The notes below the pieces were generated by a model. It was not told the origin of the DNA, did no database searches, and worked only from the letters and a program-made list of their open reading frames with translations. The position numbers and the translations under genes were made by a program. A stretch of 64,000 nucleotides of DNA from Pararoseomonas sp. SCSIO 73927 (GTDB lineage: Bacteria > Pseudomonadota > Alphaproteobacteria > Acetobacterales > Acetobacteraceae), in assembly GCF_037040815.1 (NCBI RefSeq), contig NZ_CP146232.1:992001-1056000 (forward strand), in the 5' to 3' direction. Shown here in pieces: positions 50,481 to 59,077 of this stretch (within the stretch, counting starts at the first letter, position 1; every line of letters begins with the position of its first letter).

Positions 50481-51203
50481 TCAGTCGCCGCGTGCCCGCT
50501 TTTCCAGCAGTTCCATCCAGTAGCTCTCGACGCCGCGCAGGTGCCCGCCCATGGCCGCTTCCGCGCCGTCCGGATCGCCCGCCGCCACCGCGTCACGCAT
50601 GGCGCGGTGCTGGCGCTGCGAGAGGGGGGCGCGGCTGCCATCGGCGAAGTAGGCGCGGCGGCGATTGCGGGACATGAGGTAGAAGGCGTTCACCACGCGC
50701 AGGAACACGTGGTTTCCCGTCGCCTCCACCATCGCCAGGTGGAAGGCGGCGTCCTCGTCGGCCGGGTTGCCGGCGGCGGCGATCACGGCGTCCGTGCGCG
50801 CCAGGATCTCGTCCAGCCGCGCCACGTCCTCCGCGAGGCGGCGCTCGGCCGCGAGGCGGACGGCCTGCATCTCGAGGATGCGCCGCAGCTCCACCACCTC
50901 GTGCACCTCGGCCTCCGTTAGGGGAATGCCGAGCTCGGCCTGCAGGACGATGGCCTCGATGGAGCCCTGCCGCTCCACCGGGCGCAGGTAGATGCCGGAG
51001 TTCGGTCGGCGCTCGATGATCCGCAGCGCCTCCAGCACCGCCAGGGCCTCCCGCACGGCCCCGCGGCTGGCGCCGAAGCGCTCCGCCAGCTCCCGCTCGG
51101 AGGGCAGGCGGTCGCCGGGCTCCAGGCGGCGATGGGCGATGAAGGGCAGCAGGCGGCCGATGAGGTTGGCGCGCTCGTCGCCCGCGGCGGGGATGGCGAT
51201 CAC
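50481..51203 (-). CDS. FadR-subfamily GntR regulator
   Basis: A 240-residue regulator. Winged helix (about 18-85): FIAHRRLEPGDRLPSERELA and FGASRGAVREALAVLEALRI. The helical FCD ligand domain follows, with metal-type residues in DEDAAFHLAMVEATGNHVF and RQHRAMRDAVAAGD. I chose GTG 51203: the longer frame to an ATG at 51266 would make the palindromic operator part of the gene. It heads the leftward sugar-acid operon and diverges from the NIPSNAP gene. Confidence 0.88.
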   Translation of the reverse strand: MIAIPAAGDERANLIGRLLPFIAHRRLEPGDRLPSERELAERFGASRGAVREALAVLEALRIIERRPNSGIYLRPVERQGSIEAIVLQAELGIPLTEAEVHEVVELRRILEMQAVRLAAERRLAEDVARLDEILARTDAVIAAAGNPADEDAAFHLAMVEATGNHVFLRVVNAFYLMSRNRRRAYFADGSRAPLSQRQHRAMRDAVAAGDPDGAEAAMGGHLRGVESYWMELLEKRARGD

Positions 51204-51228
51204 CCTTTGACGTTCCCCCGAACTGGTC

Positions 51229-51243
51229 CTACCAAATTGGTAG
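51229..51243. promoter_or_regulatory. GntR/FadR operator palindrome
   Basis: A perfect palindrome CTACCAAATTGGTAG has 7-bp arms and one central base. It is flanked by TGGTC on the left and AGCCA on the right. It fits the TGGT-N-ACCA type bound by FadR-subfamily GntR proteins. It lies 25 bases upstream of the regulator's GTG and 48 before the NIPSNAP ATG, suited to control both. Confidence 0.75.
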
Positions 51244-51291
51244 AGCCAAAATCGGGGCGTGCGCAAGGCTCGTCCTGGGGAGGAGATGCCG

Positions 51292-51645
51292 ATGATCGTC
51301 GAGGAACGGATCTACACGCTGCAGGCCGGGCAGGCCGCGGCCTACCTGACCGCCTACGAGGCCGAGGGGCTGGCGATCCAGAAGCCGATCCTCGGCCGCA
51401 TGGTCGGCTACTACTCGACCGAATTCGGTCCGCTGAACCAGGTTGTTCACCTCTGGGCCTATGAGGACCTTGCGGAACGGGCGGAGCGGCGGGCGCGGCT
51501 CTTGGCGGACCCGGCCTGGAAGGCCTATGCGGCAAAGGTGCGGCCGATGGTCGTTCACCAGGAGAACAAGCTGCTGCTCCCGGCGCCGTTCATGACGGTG
51601 CTCTGCCAGGACCCGAGTGTGTCGCCCGCTGGGCAGACGCACTGA
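51292..51645 (+). CDS. NIPSNAP family protein
   Basis: A 117-residue ferredoxin-fold (dimeric alpha-beta barrel) protein: IVEERIYTLQAGQAAAYLTA, VGYYSTEFGPLNQVVHLWAY and ERRARLLADPAWKAYAAK are the family blocks. The ATG 51292 has AGGAG six bases upstream; ATG 51286 overlaps the RBS. NIPSNAP genes often accompany catabolic dehydrogenase/Bug gene sets, as here, but their activity is unknown. Divergent from, and probably controlled by, the FadR-type regulator. Confidence 0.85.
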   Translation: MIVEERIYTLQAGQAAAYLTAYEAEGLAIQKPILGRMVGYYSTEFGPLNQVVHLWAYEDLAERAERRARLLADPAWKAYAAKVRPMVVHQENKLLLPAPFMTVLCQDPSVSPAGQTH

Positions 51646-51768
51646 CGCCGGCACATCGTCGCACCACCGCCCTGCCCGCCCATCGGCTGGACCTCGGTGG
51701 TGCCGGGACCGGAGGCCGGCGGTGGCCAGGAGCGGCGAATCCCCCGCCCTTCCGTGTGATGCGAGCTC

Positions 51769-52569
51769 TCATCCGTCCGCGACCGACCGGTCGAGCGCCT
51801 CGACCAACCGGGCGGCAAGCTGATGATCGGAGCCCGGGTTCTGGCCGGTGATGAGCTCGCGATCGACGACGACATGGGGTGCGAAGTCGACGGGATGGGT
51901 GGTCACCCTGCCGCCCGCGGCCTGCAGCGCCCCGGGCATGTCGAAGAGCAGCCTGCCGTGCAGGAGCGCGTCCTCGGCGATCCTCTCCTCGGCCGACGAG
52001 AAGACGGTCATCCGGTATCCGGCATAGGCCCAGCCCCGGGCGTAGCCAGCGGCCCCGACCTTGTCCCCGGCGGCCAGCGCGGCGCGGAACTCGCGGGCGC
52101 GCGGCATTGCCGCCACGATGGCGACCGGGCCGTGGCAGAGCAGGGCGGTCGGCTTTCCGGCCTTGTGGAAGTGGCGGAGGATCGTGCCCAGCGCGACATC
52201 CTGCATCAGGTCCACCACCGGGGCGTGCCCGCCGGGCACGAACAGGCCGGCATAGCCGTCCAGCCCGTCCTCGATCACGGAGCGCAGGGTGCGCACCTCG
52301 TTCATCGAGGGGTCTGCGGCGTAGAACCGCTGGGCGCGCTCATGGGCGGCCTCATCCCCGCCGAAGTGCTGCGCCGAGTCCGACGCCTCGTCAATGTGAG
52401 GCTTCGTCCCGTCCGGGGTGGCGAGCACGACCTCGTAGCCGGCCGCGATCAGCGCCGTCGCGGGCACCACCGTCTCGTTGAGGTACTGCCCGATCGCGGC
52501 GGAGCCGCCGTCCTGCAGCTCGATCCGCGTGGCGTTGGAGCCGGCCACCAGCACCGTTCCCTTGGTCAT
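51769..52569 (-). CDS. DJ-1/PfpI family protein (class I amidotransferase-like)
   Basis: A 266-residue Hsp31-like member of the DJ-1/PfpI superfamily. The nucleophile elbow is PTALLCHGPVAIVAAM (Cys near residue 146). GLFVPGGHAPVVDLMQD supplies the preceding oxyanion loop with a His. TKPHIDEASDSAQHFGGDEA is a cap segment usual in the glyoxalase-III/chaperone subgroup. ATG 52569 has GGAGG six bases upstream. Divergent from a LysR regulator, likely its controller. Glyoxalase or deglycase-like stress function is inferred. Confidence 0.82.
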   Translation of the reverse strand: MTKGTVLVAGSNATRIELQDGGSAAIGQYLNETVVPATALIAAGYEVVLATPDGTKPHIDEASDSAQHFGGDEAAHERAQRFYAADPSMNEVRTLRSVIEDGLDGYAGLFVPGGHAPVVDLMQDVALGTILRHFHKAGKPTALLCHGPVAIVAAMPRAREFRAALAAGDKVGAAGYARGWAYAGYRMTVFSSAEERIAEDALLHGRLLFDMPGALQAAGGRVTTHPVDFAPHVVVDRELITGQNPGSDHQLAARLVEALDRSVADG

Positions 52570-52684
52570 CTCAGCCTCCGTTGCGCGTTCCGCATCCCCT
52601 GCGGACAACCGGAACTTGGCTCGGGGTGAGATATTCCAGAAGTTTATTGTCTTGATTTCAGATATGTCGGCCGGATTATAAGTT

Positions 52685-53608
52685 GTGCGCTATGACCTGA
52701 ACCTCTTGCCGATCTTCACAGCCCTGATGGAGGAGCGCAGCGTCACCCGCGCCGCGGAGCGCCTCGGCATGACCCAGCCCGCGCTGTCGAATGCGCTCTC
52801 ACGCCTGCGGGTCATGCTGCGGGACCAGCTCTTCATCCGCGAGCGCTACGGGATCCAGCCCACCCCGGTCGCCCTGGAGCTGGCGCCCGGCATCGCCGAG
52901 GCGCTGGCGCGGCTGGACGACGCCGTGCTCGGCCAGCAGGAGTTCGAGCCTGCCAGCGCGGAGCGGCTGCTAACCATCGCGCCCAACGGCTATGTCGAGT
53001 TCGTGCTGGTGCCCGCGATCGTCGCGCGGCTGCGGCAGGTCGCCCCGGGCATCAGGCTGCGCCTGACCCCCTACAGCAACGACCTGGTCGAGACCGGCGT
53101 CACCTCCGGCACCACGGCGCTGGTTCTCGGCCGCATCCCCGATCCCCCCGACAACCTCGTCGTGCAGCACCTCATGGATGAGGGGCTCGCCTGCGTGGTG
53201 CGGACCGACCACCCGGAGATCGGCGGCAGCCTCACCCGGGAGGAGTTCGAGCGGCTCAGGCACGTCAACGTGGTGCCGCCCGGCCGGATGCGGGCCGGGC
53301 TGTTCCAGGCGCTGGCGGAGCAGAAGCTCCGGCGCGAGGTCGCCATCTCCGTCACCAACTTCTTCGCGGTCGCTGAGATGGTCGCCGTCACCGACCTCTG
53401 CGCGACCCTGCCAGAGCTGATCTGCCGCCGGCTGGCCCACGACCCCCGGCTGAAGGTCCTGCCCTTGCCCGTCGATCTCGGGACCTTTCCGGTCGAGATG
53501 GGCTGGCATGTGCGCTACCGGCACGATCCGGCGCATCGCTGGCTGAGGTCGCTCATCGCCGAAATGGCGGAGTTGGTTGGCCGGCCGCCTCGATGGCGGG
53601 CGACGTAG
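52685..53608 (+). CDS. LysR family transcriptional regulator
   Basis: A 307-residue regulator with the winged helix at residues 1-65: DLNLLPIFTALMEERSVTRA and LGMTQPALSNALSRLRVML. The effector domain follows, in the NodD/LinR-like group by its DQLFIRERYGIQPTPVAL link. GTG start. The intergenic region to the DJ-1 gene (52570-52684) is AT-rich near 52630-52680 and holds a TCCGCA/TGCGGA inverted repeat at 52589-52605. Confidence 0.9.
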   Translation: MRYDLNLLPIFTALMEERSVTRAAERLGMTQPALSNALSRLRVMLRDQLFIRERYGIQPTPVALELAPGIAEALARLDDAVLGQQEFEPASAERLLTIAPNGYVEFVLVPAIVARLRQVAPGIRLRLTPYSNDLVETGVTSGTTALVLGRIPDPPDNLVVQHLMDEGLACVVRTDHPEIGGSLTREEFERLRHVNVVPPGRMRAGLFQALAEQKLRREVAISVTNFFAVAEMVAVTDLCATLPELICRRLAHDPRLKVLPLPVDLGTFPVEMGWHVRYRHDPAHRWLRSLIAEMAELVGRPPRWRAT

Positions 53609-54078
53609 GACACTGAAGCCGCGGAGAGGTCCGAGCTCGCTGGTCGCGGGCGGAGTCAGGCGCACGGCGAGACGCTGTCGTGCCGATCGGCGGTCCGGCA
53701 GCGAGGCGGCTGCTCTGTCGCCCACAGGGCTCGACACCCTGTCGTCGGCCGCGCCAGGCACCGCCGGGCGCGACCAGCACGGCAATCCCGCGAAGGTCTT
53801 CGGCAGGATCGCGAGCGACTGCCGAAGGCACAGCCGGCAAAGTTCCGGACCTCAGGGTAACGCCGCGGGACCGCCCGCCTCTTCCGTGTTCAGGGCGGGG
53901 GCTGCGGCGCGGCGTTGGCCAGGGCGATGCGGCAGGCCGCCCGGGTGTGGGCGGCATGGTAAGCGACAGGGCCAGGACGCTGCGCGACCCCATCCTCTCC
54001 AACCCCCGTGACGGCGGACGGTCATCCGCGACGAGCCTGGGGAGCCTTTCGCGCTGCCGGCCCGATCGCTGCCGCGGG
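53609..54078. other. Gap without a supported gene
   Basis: About 470 bases between the LysR gene and the DUF2490 gene. Open frames in it are Arg/Pro-rich and frame-shifted relative to any neighbour, without an RBS or a recognisable domain. I see no RNA gene or repeat. It may carry the promoter of the next gene near its right end. Confidence 0.5.
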
Positions 54079-54777
54079 ATGACCGGGTTGAGGCGGGCCA
54101 CAGCGTTCCTCGCCGTCGCCTGCCTCCCGGCGCTGTCCCCGGCCCAAGCCCAGGACCAGGGTGCGGCCGCCGGAACCCGCGGCGTGCCGCCGCGGGACGG
54201 CGTCTGGCTCAGCGCGGGTGTGCGGACGCTCCTCGGCGCGGCGCCCGGGGCGCGCGGCGACGCCACCCTCTACGTCTCGCGCTTCGGCGGCATCGGGCAG
54301 CGGGCCGCGCTTCTCGAACTCCGGCTCCTCCCGCCCAGCTCCGGCGGCTTCGGCCTGACCGGCGCCTATGCCGCAAGCCTTCTGGAGCGGCGGGACGGGA
54401 AGGAGAACGGCGCCCAGCTCTTCCGCCTGGGCCCGATCGCCGAGGCGCAGGTCGGGCCGGTCAGCCTCGACGGCCGCCTCGTCGCCGAGCTCGTAGTGCC
54501 CGAGGGCGACCGTGGCGTTCCCCGGGCGCGCCTGCGCGCCCGGGCGACACTTCCCGCGCCGGCGCAGGGCTGGCCCCGACCGTTCATCGCCGAGGAGCTG
54601 TTCTGGGAGGAAGCCCGGGGCCTCGCGTCGCGCCACCGGTTTTCCGCAGGGCTGCGCGCGATCGGGGCGCTTGGCGGCGCCCTCGATCTCGACGCCTACT
54701 ACCAGCGGGAGGACCGGCGCGGCATCGGGGGATCCCACGCCTTCGTCCTCCAGGCGGTCTGGGTGATCGGACGGTGA
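54079..54777 (+). CDS. DUF2490-like exported protein
   Basis: A 232-residue protein with a Sec signal (RATAFLAVACLPALSPAQAQ). The mature part is made of alternating beta strands (LLELRLLPPSSGGFGLTGAY, AQVGPVSLDGRLVAELVVPE, HRFSAGLRAIGALGGALDLD), ending in an aromatic-rich strand FVLQAVWVIG. This suits an outer-membrane barrel of the DUF2490 kind. A single gene, followed by a strong hairpin. Function unknown. Confidence 0.6.
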   Translation: MTGLRRATAFLAVACLPALSPAQAQDQGAAAGTRGVPPRDGVWLSAGVRTLLGAAPGARGDATLYVSRFGGIGQRAALLELRLLPPSSGGFGLTGAYAASLLERRDGKENGAQLFRLGPIAEAQVGPVSLDGRLVAELVVPEGDRGVPRARLRARATLPAPAQGWPRPFIAEELFWEEARGLASRHRFSAGLRAIGALGGALDLDAYYQREDRRGIGGSHAFVLQAVWVIGR

Positions 54778-54934
54778 CGCTGCCGCGGTGCCTTGAGGCG
54801 GGCCGGTGCACCGGGACACCCATCGGGCCGGCTCGCGGCAGCGCGGCGGTTCGGGTCCGTGCGGTCGGTGGACCCTCTCGTGGGCCGATCTTTCCAGCCC
54901 TCCCGCTGCGGTAAGGGGATCGCGGGGGGCTACG

Positions 54935-54966
54935 GCGGATCCGGGGCCCCGCGGCTCCGGATCCGC
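54935..54966. terminator. Long GC hairpin between convergent genes
   Basis: Arms of 14 bp (GCGGATCCGGGGCC / GGCTCCGGATCCGC, one G-T pair) surround a four-base loop. The hairpin lies between the rightward DUF2490 gene and the leftward paoC-like gene, where a bidirectional terminator is expected. There is no T-run. The rest of this 305-base gap holds no gene I can support. Confidence 0.5.
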
Positions 54967-55082
54967 TGACGCATGGATGCGGGTGTCCCGACGGCCAGCG
55001 GGGGCAGATCCCATCGGTGGTCCTGGGGGACCGTGGAGGAAGGGCGCGCCGTCCTCCGCGCGCCGTCCCTGCCCGCAGGAGC

Positions 55083-57272
55083 CTACAGCAGGTCCTCCAC
55101 CCGGATGGGCAGGCTCCGCAGGCGGCGCCCCGTGGCGTGATGCACGGCGTTGGCGATCGCGGGCGCCACGCCCACCATAGCGACCTCGCCCAGCCCCTTC
55201 ACGCCGGGGCCGTTCAGCCGTGGATCGGGCGCGTCCACGAAATCCACCTCGATCGTGCCGATGTCGGCGTTCACGGGCAGCACGTACTCGGCGAGGTCCG
55301 CGTTGAGGAAGCCGCCGTATCGCGGGTCCACCTCGCTGGCCTCGCGCAGCGCGGCGCCGATGCCCCAGACGACGCCGCCGCGCAGCTGGCTCGCCGCCGT
55401 GCGCGGGCTGATCACGCGGCCGCAATCGGCCACGCTGACCACCCTCGGCACGCGGATGCGGCGCGTCGTCGGCTCCACCCGCACCTCCACGAAGTGCGCC
55501 ACGTGGCTGAAGCTGACGAACTCCGGATAGGCCGGGCCGGTGGCCGCCGGCAGGCCGGTGGCGAGGCGGCCCATCACTGCCTCCGGCTGCCCCGGCGCGC
55601 GCCGGCTGACCTCCACCTCCAGGAAGGGACGGCCGGCGGCGCGGAGCCGGTCCGCCGGGGTCCGGCCGGCCGGCAGCGCGTCCAGCGCGCGCAGCAGGGC
55701 GTCGCAGGCCGCGTCGGCCGCGGGGACCACGGTCGCCGTGCCCCAGGAACCGGCGGTGAGGTGCTGGGGGGTTCCGCCGGTGCTGCCGATCTCGACCGTG
55801 ATCCGTTCGGGGGGGACCCCCAGCCGCCGCTGGAGGACGGCGGCGATGGCGGTCCGCATCCCCTGCCCCATCTCGTGCCCGCCGACGCTGAGGACGGCGG
55901 CGCCGTTGCCCGCCAGGCGGAGCTTCGCGACCGCCGGGGCCGTTGCCGCCTTGTAGGCGCCGATGGCGACGCCCCAGCCGATCAGGTCTCCATCAGCCGC
56001 CCGCATGGAGCCTGGCGCCATACTGCGGCGGTCCCAGCCGAAACGCGCCGCGCCCCGGCGCAGGCACTCGGCCAGGTGGCGGGAGGAGTAGGGACGGCCG
56101 GTGATCGGGTCCGCCGTCGCGTCATTAGCAAGCCGGAGCGCCACGGGGTCCCGGCCCAGCCGGTAGGCCAGCTCGTCCACGCAGCTCTCCACCGCGAAGG
56201 CGGCCGGGTGCTCGTAGGGCGCGCGCATGTAGCCGGGCGTCTGCACGTCGGTCCGCACCAGCCGCTCACGGCCGTGGAAGTTGCCGATGCCGTAGAGGCG
56301 GGAGGAGAGCTCCGTGTACTGGGTGGGGAAGAGGTCGTGGCGGGAGGTCTGCGAGTCCGTCTCGTGGACCAGCGCCGTCATCCGGCCCTCCGCGTCCGCC
56401 CCAAGCCGGATGCGGTGGCGGCTGGCCGGGCGGAAGCTGCCACCGTGGAAGACCTGGGCCCGGGAGACGACGAGCTTCACCGGCCGCCCCAGGCGCCGCG
56501 CGGCCTCCGCCGCCAGCACGGTGTGCGCCTGCAGCGAGTTCTTCAGCCCGAAGCCGCCGCCGGCGGAGGGGGAGAGGACGGTGATCCGCGCCGGATCGAC
56601 CTCCAGCTGCCGGGCCAGGCCGTGGCGGATCGCCTCGGCGTTTTGCGTGCCCTCCTGCACGGTGAGGTGGCCGTCGCGCCATTCGGCGACGGTGGAGAGC
56701 ATCTCGATCGGGCTCTGGTGCTGCGCGGGGTGGCGGAACTCGGCCTCGATCCGGATGGCGGCCCCGGCGAAGGCGGCGGCCGCGTCGCCCGCCGTCACGT
56801 CCGCGAACATCGGCTTGGGCAGGGGCGAATCCGCCTGCGCGACGATGTCCGCCTCCGGCGCGTCCAGCGTCACCTGGTGCGGCTCGGCCGCGAGGTCGGC
56901 GCGGACCAGCCGCGCGCCCTCGGCCGCCGCCTCCGGGCTGTCCGCCACCACCAGGGCGACCGGCTGGCCGCGATAGGCCACCTGCGGGGAGGTCAAGGGC
57001 TGGATGCTCTGGAAGCCGTAGCCGCCGCCCATGAGGAAGCCCGGCGGCTTGAGCCCGCCGAGATCCTCGTGCGTCAGCACCAGCCGCACGCCGGGCACGG
57101 CGCGCGCGGCCGCCGCGTCGATGCGCCGGACCGTGCCGCGCGCCACGGTCGCGACCGCGAGCGCGGCGTGGGCCATGCCCGGCCGCGCGTCGTCGGCGGC
57201 GTAGCGCAGGGCGCCGCGCACCTTGTCGCGCGCGTCGGCCCGCGGGGCGTCGGGATAGGCGGTGTCGCTCAT
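55083..57272 (-). CDS. paoC: Molybdopterin subunit of PaoABC-type aldehyde oxidoreductase
   Basis: A 729-residue xanthine-dehydrogenase-family large subunit. The N-terminal domain has DKVRGALRYAADDARPGMAH. Moco-binding parts include SPSAGGGFGLKNSLQAHTVL, RAPYEHPAAFAVESCVDELA and GGHEMGQGMRTAIAAVLQ. The catalytic Glu is in VKGLGEVAMVGVAPAI. Oxidises aldehydes to acids using water. Lies four bases after the FAD subunit. The operon order (2Fe-2S, FAD, Moco) matches PaoA-PaoB-PaoC. No paoD-like chaperone is in the window. Confidence 0.9.
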   Translation of the reverse strand: MSDTAYPDAPRADARDKVRGALRYAADDARPGMAHAALAVATVARGTVRRIDAAAARAVPGVRLVLTHEDLGGLKPPGFLMGGGYGFQSIQPLTSPQVAYRGQPVALVVADSPEAAAEGARLVRADLAAEPHQVTLDAPEADIVAQADSPLPKPMFADVTAGDAAAAFAGAAIRIEAEFRHPAQHQSPIEMLSTVAEWRDGHLTVQEGTQNAEAIRHGLARQLEVDPARITVLSPSAGGGFGLKNSLQAHTVLAAEAARRLGRPVKLVVSRAQVFHGGSFRPASRHRIRLGADAEGRMTALVHETDSQTSRHDLFPTQYTELSSRLYGIGNFHGRERLVRTDVQTPGYMRAPYEHPAAFAVESCVDELAYRLGRDPVALRLANDATADPITGRPYSSRHLAECLRRGAARFGWDRRSMAPGSMRAADGDLIGWGVAIGAYKAATAPAVAKLRLAGNGAAVLSVGGHEMGQGMRTAIAAVLQRRLGVPPERITVEIGSTGGTPQHLTAGSWGTATVVPAADAACDALLRALDALPAGRTPADRLRAAGRPFLEVEVSRRAPGQPEAVMGRLATGLPAATGPAYPEFVSFSHVAHFVEVRVEPTTRRIRVPRVVSVADCGRVISPRTAASQLRGGVVWGIGAALREASEVDPRYGGFLNADLAEYVLPVNADIGTIEVDFVDAPDPRLNGPGVKGLGEVAMVGVAPAIANAVHHATGRRLRSLPIRVEDLL

Positions 57273-57276
57273 CGGG

Positions 57277-58272
57277 TCAGGCCCTCTGCCGCGCGATCAG
57301 GAGGGCATCGGCCACGGTGCGGGCGCCGAGCTCGATGCGGAAGGCGTTGTGGTGGCCGGGGCGGGCGCCGCGCAGGGCGGCATCGCCGGCGGCGCGGGCC
57401 GCCTCCGGCGTCAGCCGCTGCCCGACCAACCCCCGCTCGGCCTCCCGCGCCCGCCAGGGGCGGGTGGCGAGGCCGCCGAGCGCGATCCGCGCCTCCCGCA
57501 CCACCTCGCCCTCCATCCGCAGCGCGACGGCGGCGGAGGCGAGGGCGAAGGCGTAGGATTCCCGGTCCCGGATCTTGTGGTAGGTCGAGGCGCGGCCGAG
57601 CGGCGTGGCCGGCACACGGATGCGCAGGATCATCTCGTCGCGCGCGAGCGTGGTCTCCACCTCCGGCGTCGTGCCGGGCTCGCGGTGCAGCGCCTCCAGC
57701 GGGATGGTGCGGGCGCCGTTCGGGCCGGCCACGTCGACGGCCGCGTCGAAGGCCAGCAGCGCCACGGCCAGGTCGCCGGGATAGGTGGCGATGCAGGCCT
57801 CGCTGCCGCCGAGCACGGCGTGGCCGCGGTCGATCCCCTCCTGCGCCGCGCAGCCGCTGCCGGGGACGCGCTTGTTGCAGGCAAAGGGCTCGCCGTTGCG
57901 GAAATAGGCGCAGCGCGTGCGCTGCAGCAGGTTGCCACCGAGGCTGGCCATGTTCCGCAGCTGCTGCGAGGCGGCCTTCCACAGCGATTCCGAGAGCGCG
58001 GGGTAGTCCCGCACCAGCCGGGGATCGGCCGCCACGTCGCTCATCCGTGCGCCGGCACCGAGGACCAGTTCCCGCGGGCCGGAGGTGTCGAAGCGAGACA
58101 GGCCCGACAGCGCGTTGATGTCCACCAGCCGCTCCGGCGTCTCGGCGCCGAGCTTCATCAGGTCGTAGAGGGTGGTGCCGCCGGCCAGGAAGCGCGCGCC
58201 GGGGCCGCCGGCCGAGACGGCGCGGATCGCCGCCGCCTCGCTCTCGGCGCGGGCGTAGGTGAAGGGATGCAC
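57277..58272 (-). CDS. paoB: FAD and 4Fe-4S subunit of PaoABC-type aldehyde oxidoreductase
   Basis: A 331-residue FAD-binding subunit: PGARFLAGGTTLYDLMKLG binds FAD and ASLGGNLLQRTRCAYFR follows. A Cys-rich insert, RCAYFRNGEPFACNKRVPGS then GCAAQ, matches the extra 4Fe-4S loop of PaoB and separates this enzyme from ordinary xanthine dehydrogenases. GTG 58272 starts four bases after the paoA stop; the longer ATG frame overlaps paoA. Passes electrons from the Moco to the 2Fe-2S subunit. Confidence 0.88.
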   Translation of the reverse strand: MHPFTYARAESEAAAIRAVSAGGPGARFLAGGTTLYDLMKLGAETPERLVDINALSGLSRFDTSGPRELVLGAGARMSDVAADPRLVRDYPALSESLWKAASQQLRNMASLGGNLLQRTRCAYFRNGEPFACNKRVPGSGCAAQEGIDRGHAVLGGSEACIATYPGDLAVALLAFDAAVDVAGPNGARTIPLEALHREPGTTPEVETTLARDEMILRIRVPATPLGRASTYHKIRDRESYAFALASAAVALRMEGEVVREARIALGGLATRPWRAREAERGLVGQRLTPEAARAAGDAALRGARPGHHNAFRIELGARTVADALLIARQRA

Positions 58273-58276
58273 CGCC

Positions 58277-58924
58277 TCAGGCCCTCCGCATCTTCGGCGC
58301 GGCGTCCTGGATCGCGGCCAGGATGCCGGCATAGGCGCCGCAGCGGCACAGGTTGCCGCTCATGTACTCGCGGATCTCCTGCGGGCTGCCGGCGTGGCCC
58401 TCCCGCACCAGGGCGATGGCGGCCATGATCTGGCCCGGCGTGCAGTAGCCGCACTGCAGGGCGTCGTGGTCGATGAAGGCCTGCTGCATGGGGTGGAGCT
58501 CGCCGCCTTCCGGCGCGATGCCCTCGATCGTCGTCACGGCGCGGCCATCGGCCTGCACGGCCAGGGTCAGGCAGGAGGCGACGCGCCGCCCCTCCAGGTG
58601 CACGGTGCAGGCGCCGCACTGGCCGTGGTCGCAGCCCTTCTTGGCACCGGTCAGCGCCAGCCCCTCCCGCAGCGTGTCGAGCAGCGAGGCGCGCGGGTCG
58701 AGCGATAGCTGCCGCGCCTCGCCGTTCACGGTCAGGTTCACGGTGAGCTTCGCGCCAGGGTTTGTGCCAGGGTTCGCGCGGCCGGCCGCGGCGCCCTGCG
58801 CCCTTGCCGGCGCGGCCGTCCCCGGCTGGACCAGGGACGAGGAGGCGAGGGCCGCGCCGATCATCAGCGGCCGGCGGCTGACCGCGCCGGAGCTTTCGCC
58901 CGGCTCCTGCGGCGTCTCGTCCAT
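58277..58924 (-). CDS. paoA: Tat-exported 2Fe-2S subunit of PaoABC-type aldehyde oxidoreductase
   Basis: A 215-residue subunit. The N-terminus has a twin-arginine signal (SRRPLMIGAALASSSLVQPG), which would carry the assembled enzyme to the periplasm, as for PaoA. A plant-type ferredoxin domain follows: CDHGQCGACTVHLEGRRVAS binds the first cluster. The C-terminal helical domain QCGYCTPGQIMAAIALVREG and MSGNLCRCGAYAGILAAIQD bind the second. First gene of the operon. Confidence 0.92.
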   Translation of the reverse strand: MDETPQEPGESSGAVSRRPLMIGAALASSSLVQPGTAAPARAQGAAAGRANPGTNPGAKLTVNLTVNGEARQLSLDPRASLLDTLREGLALTGAKKGCDHGQCGACTVHLEGRRVASCLTLAVQADGRAVTTIEGIAPEGGELHPMQQAFIDHDALQCGYCTPGQIMAAIALVREGHAGSPQEIREYMSGNLCRCGAYAGILAAIQDAAPKMRRA

Positions 58925-59077
58925 CGCGTCGGTCTCCGGTTGGGCGGGGCTTTCCAGTCATCACCCTAGGCCACCGCCGGGCCGGGCCGCGCTCGCGATC
59001 CTGCGGAAGACACTCGCGGGATTGCCGTCCGGCGCCCGCTACCGGCGTCCGCTACGGGCGCCCGCTACGGGCGGCCC

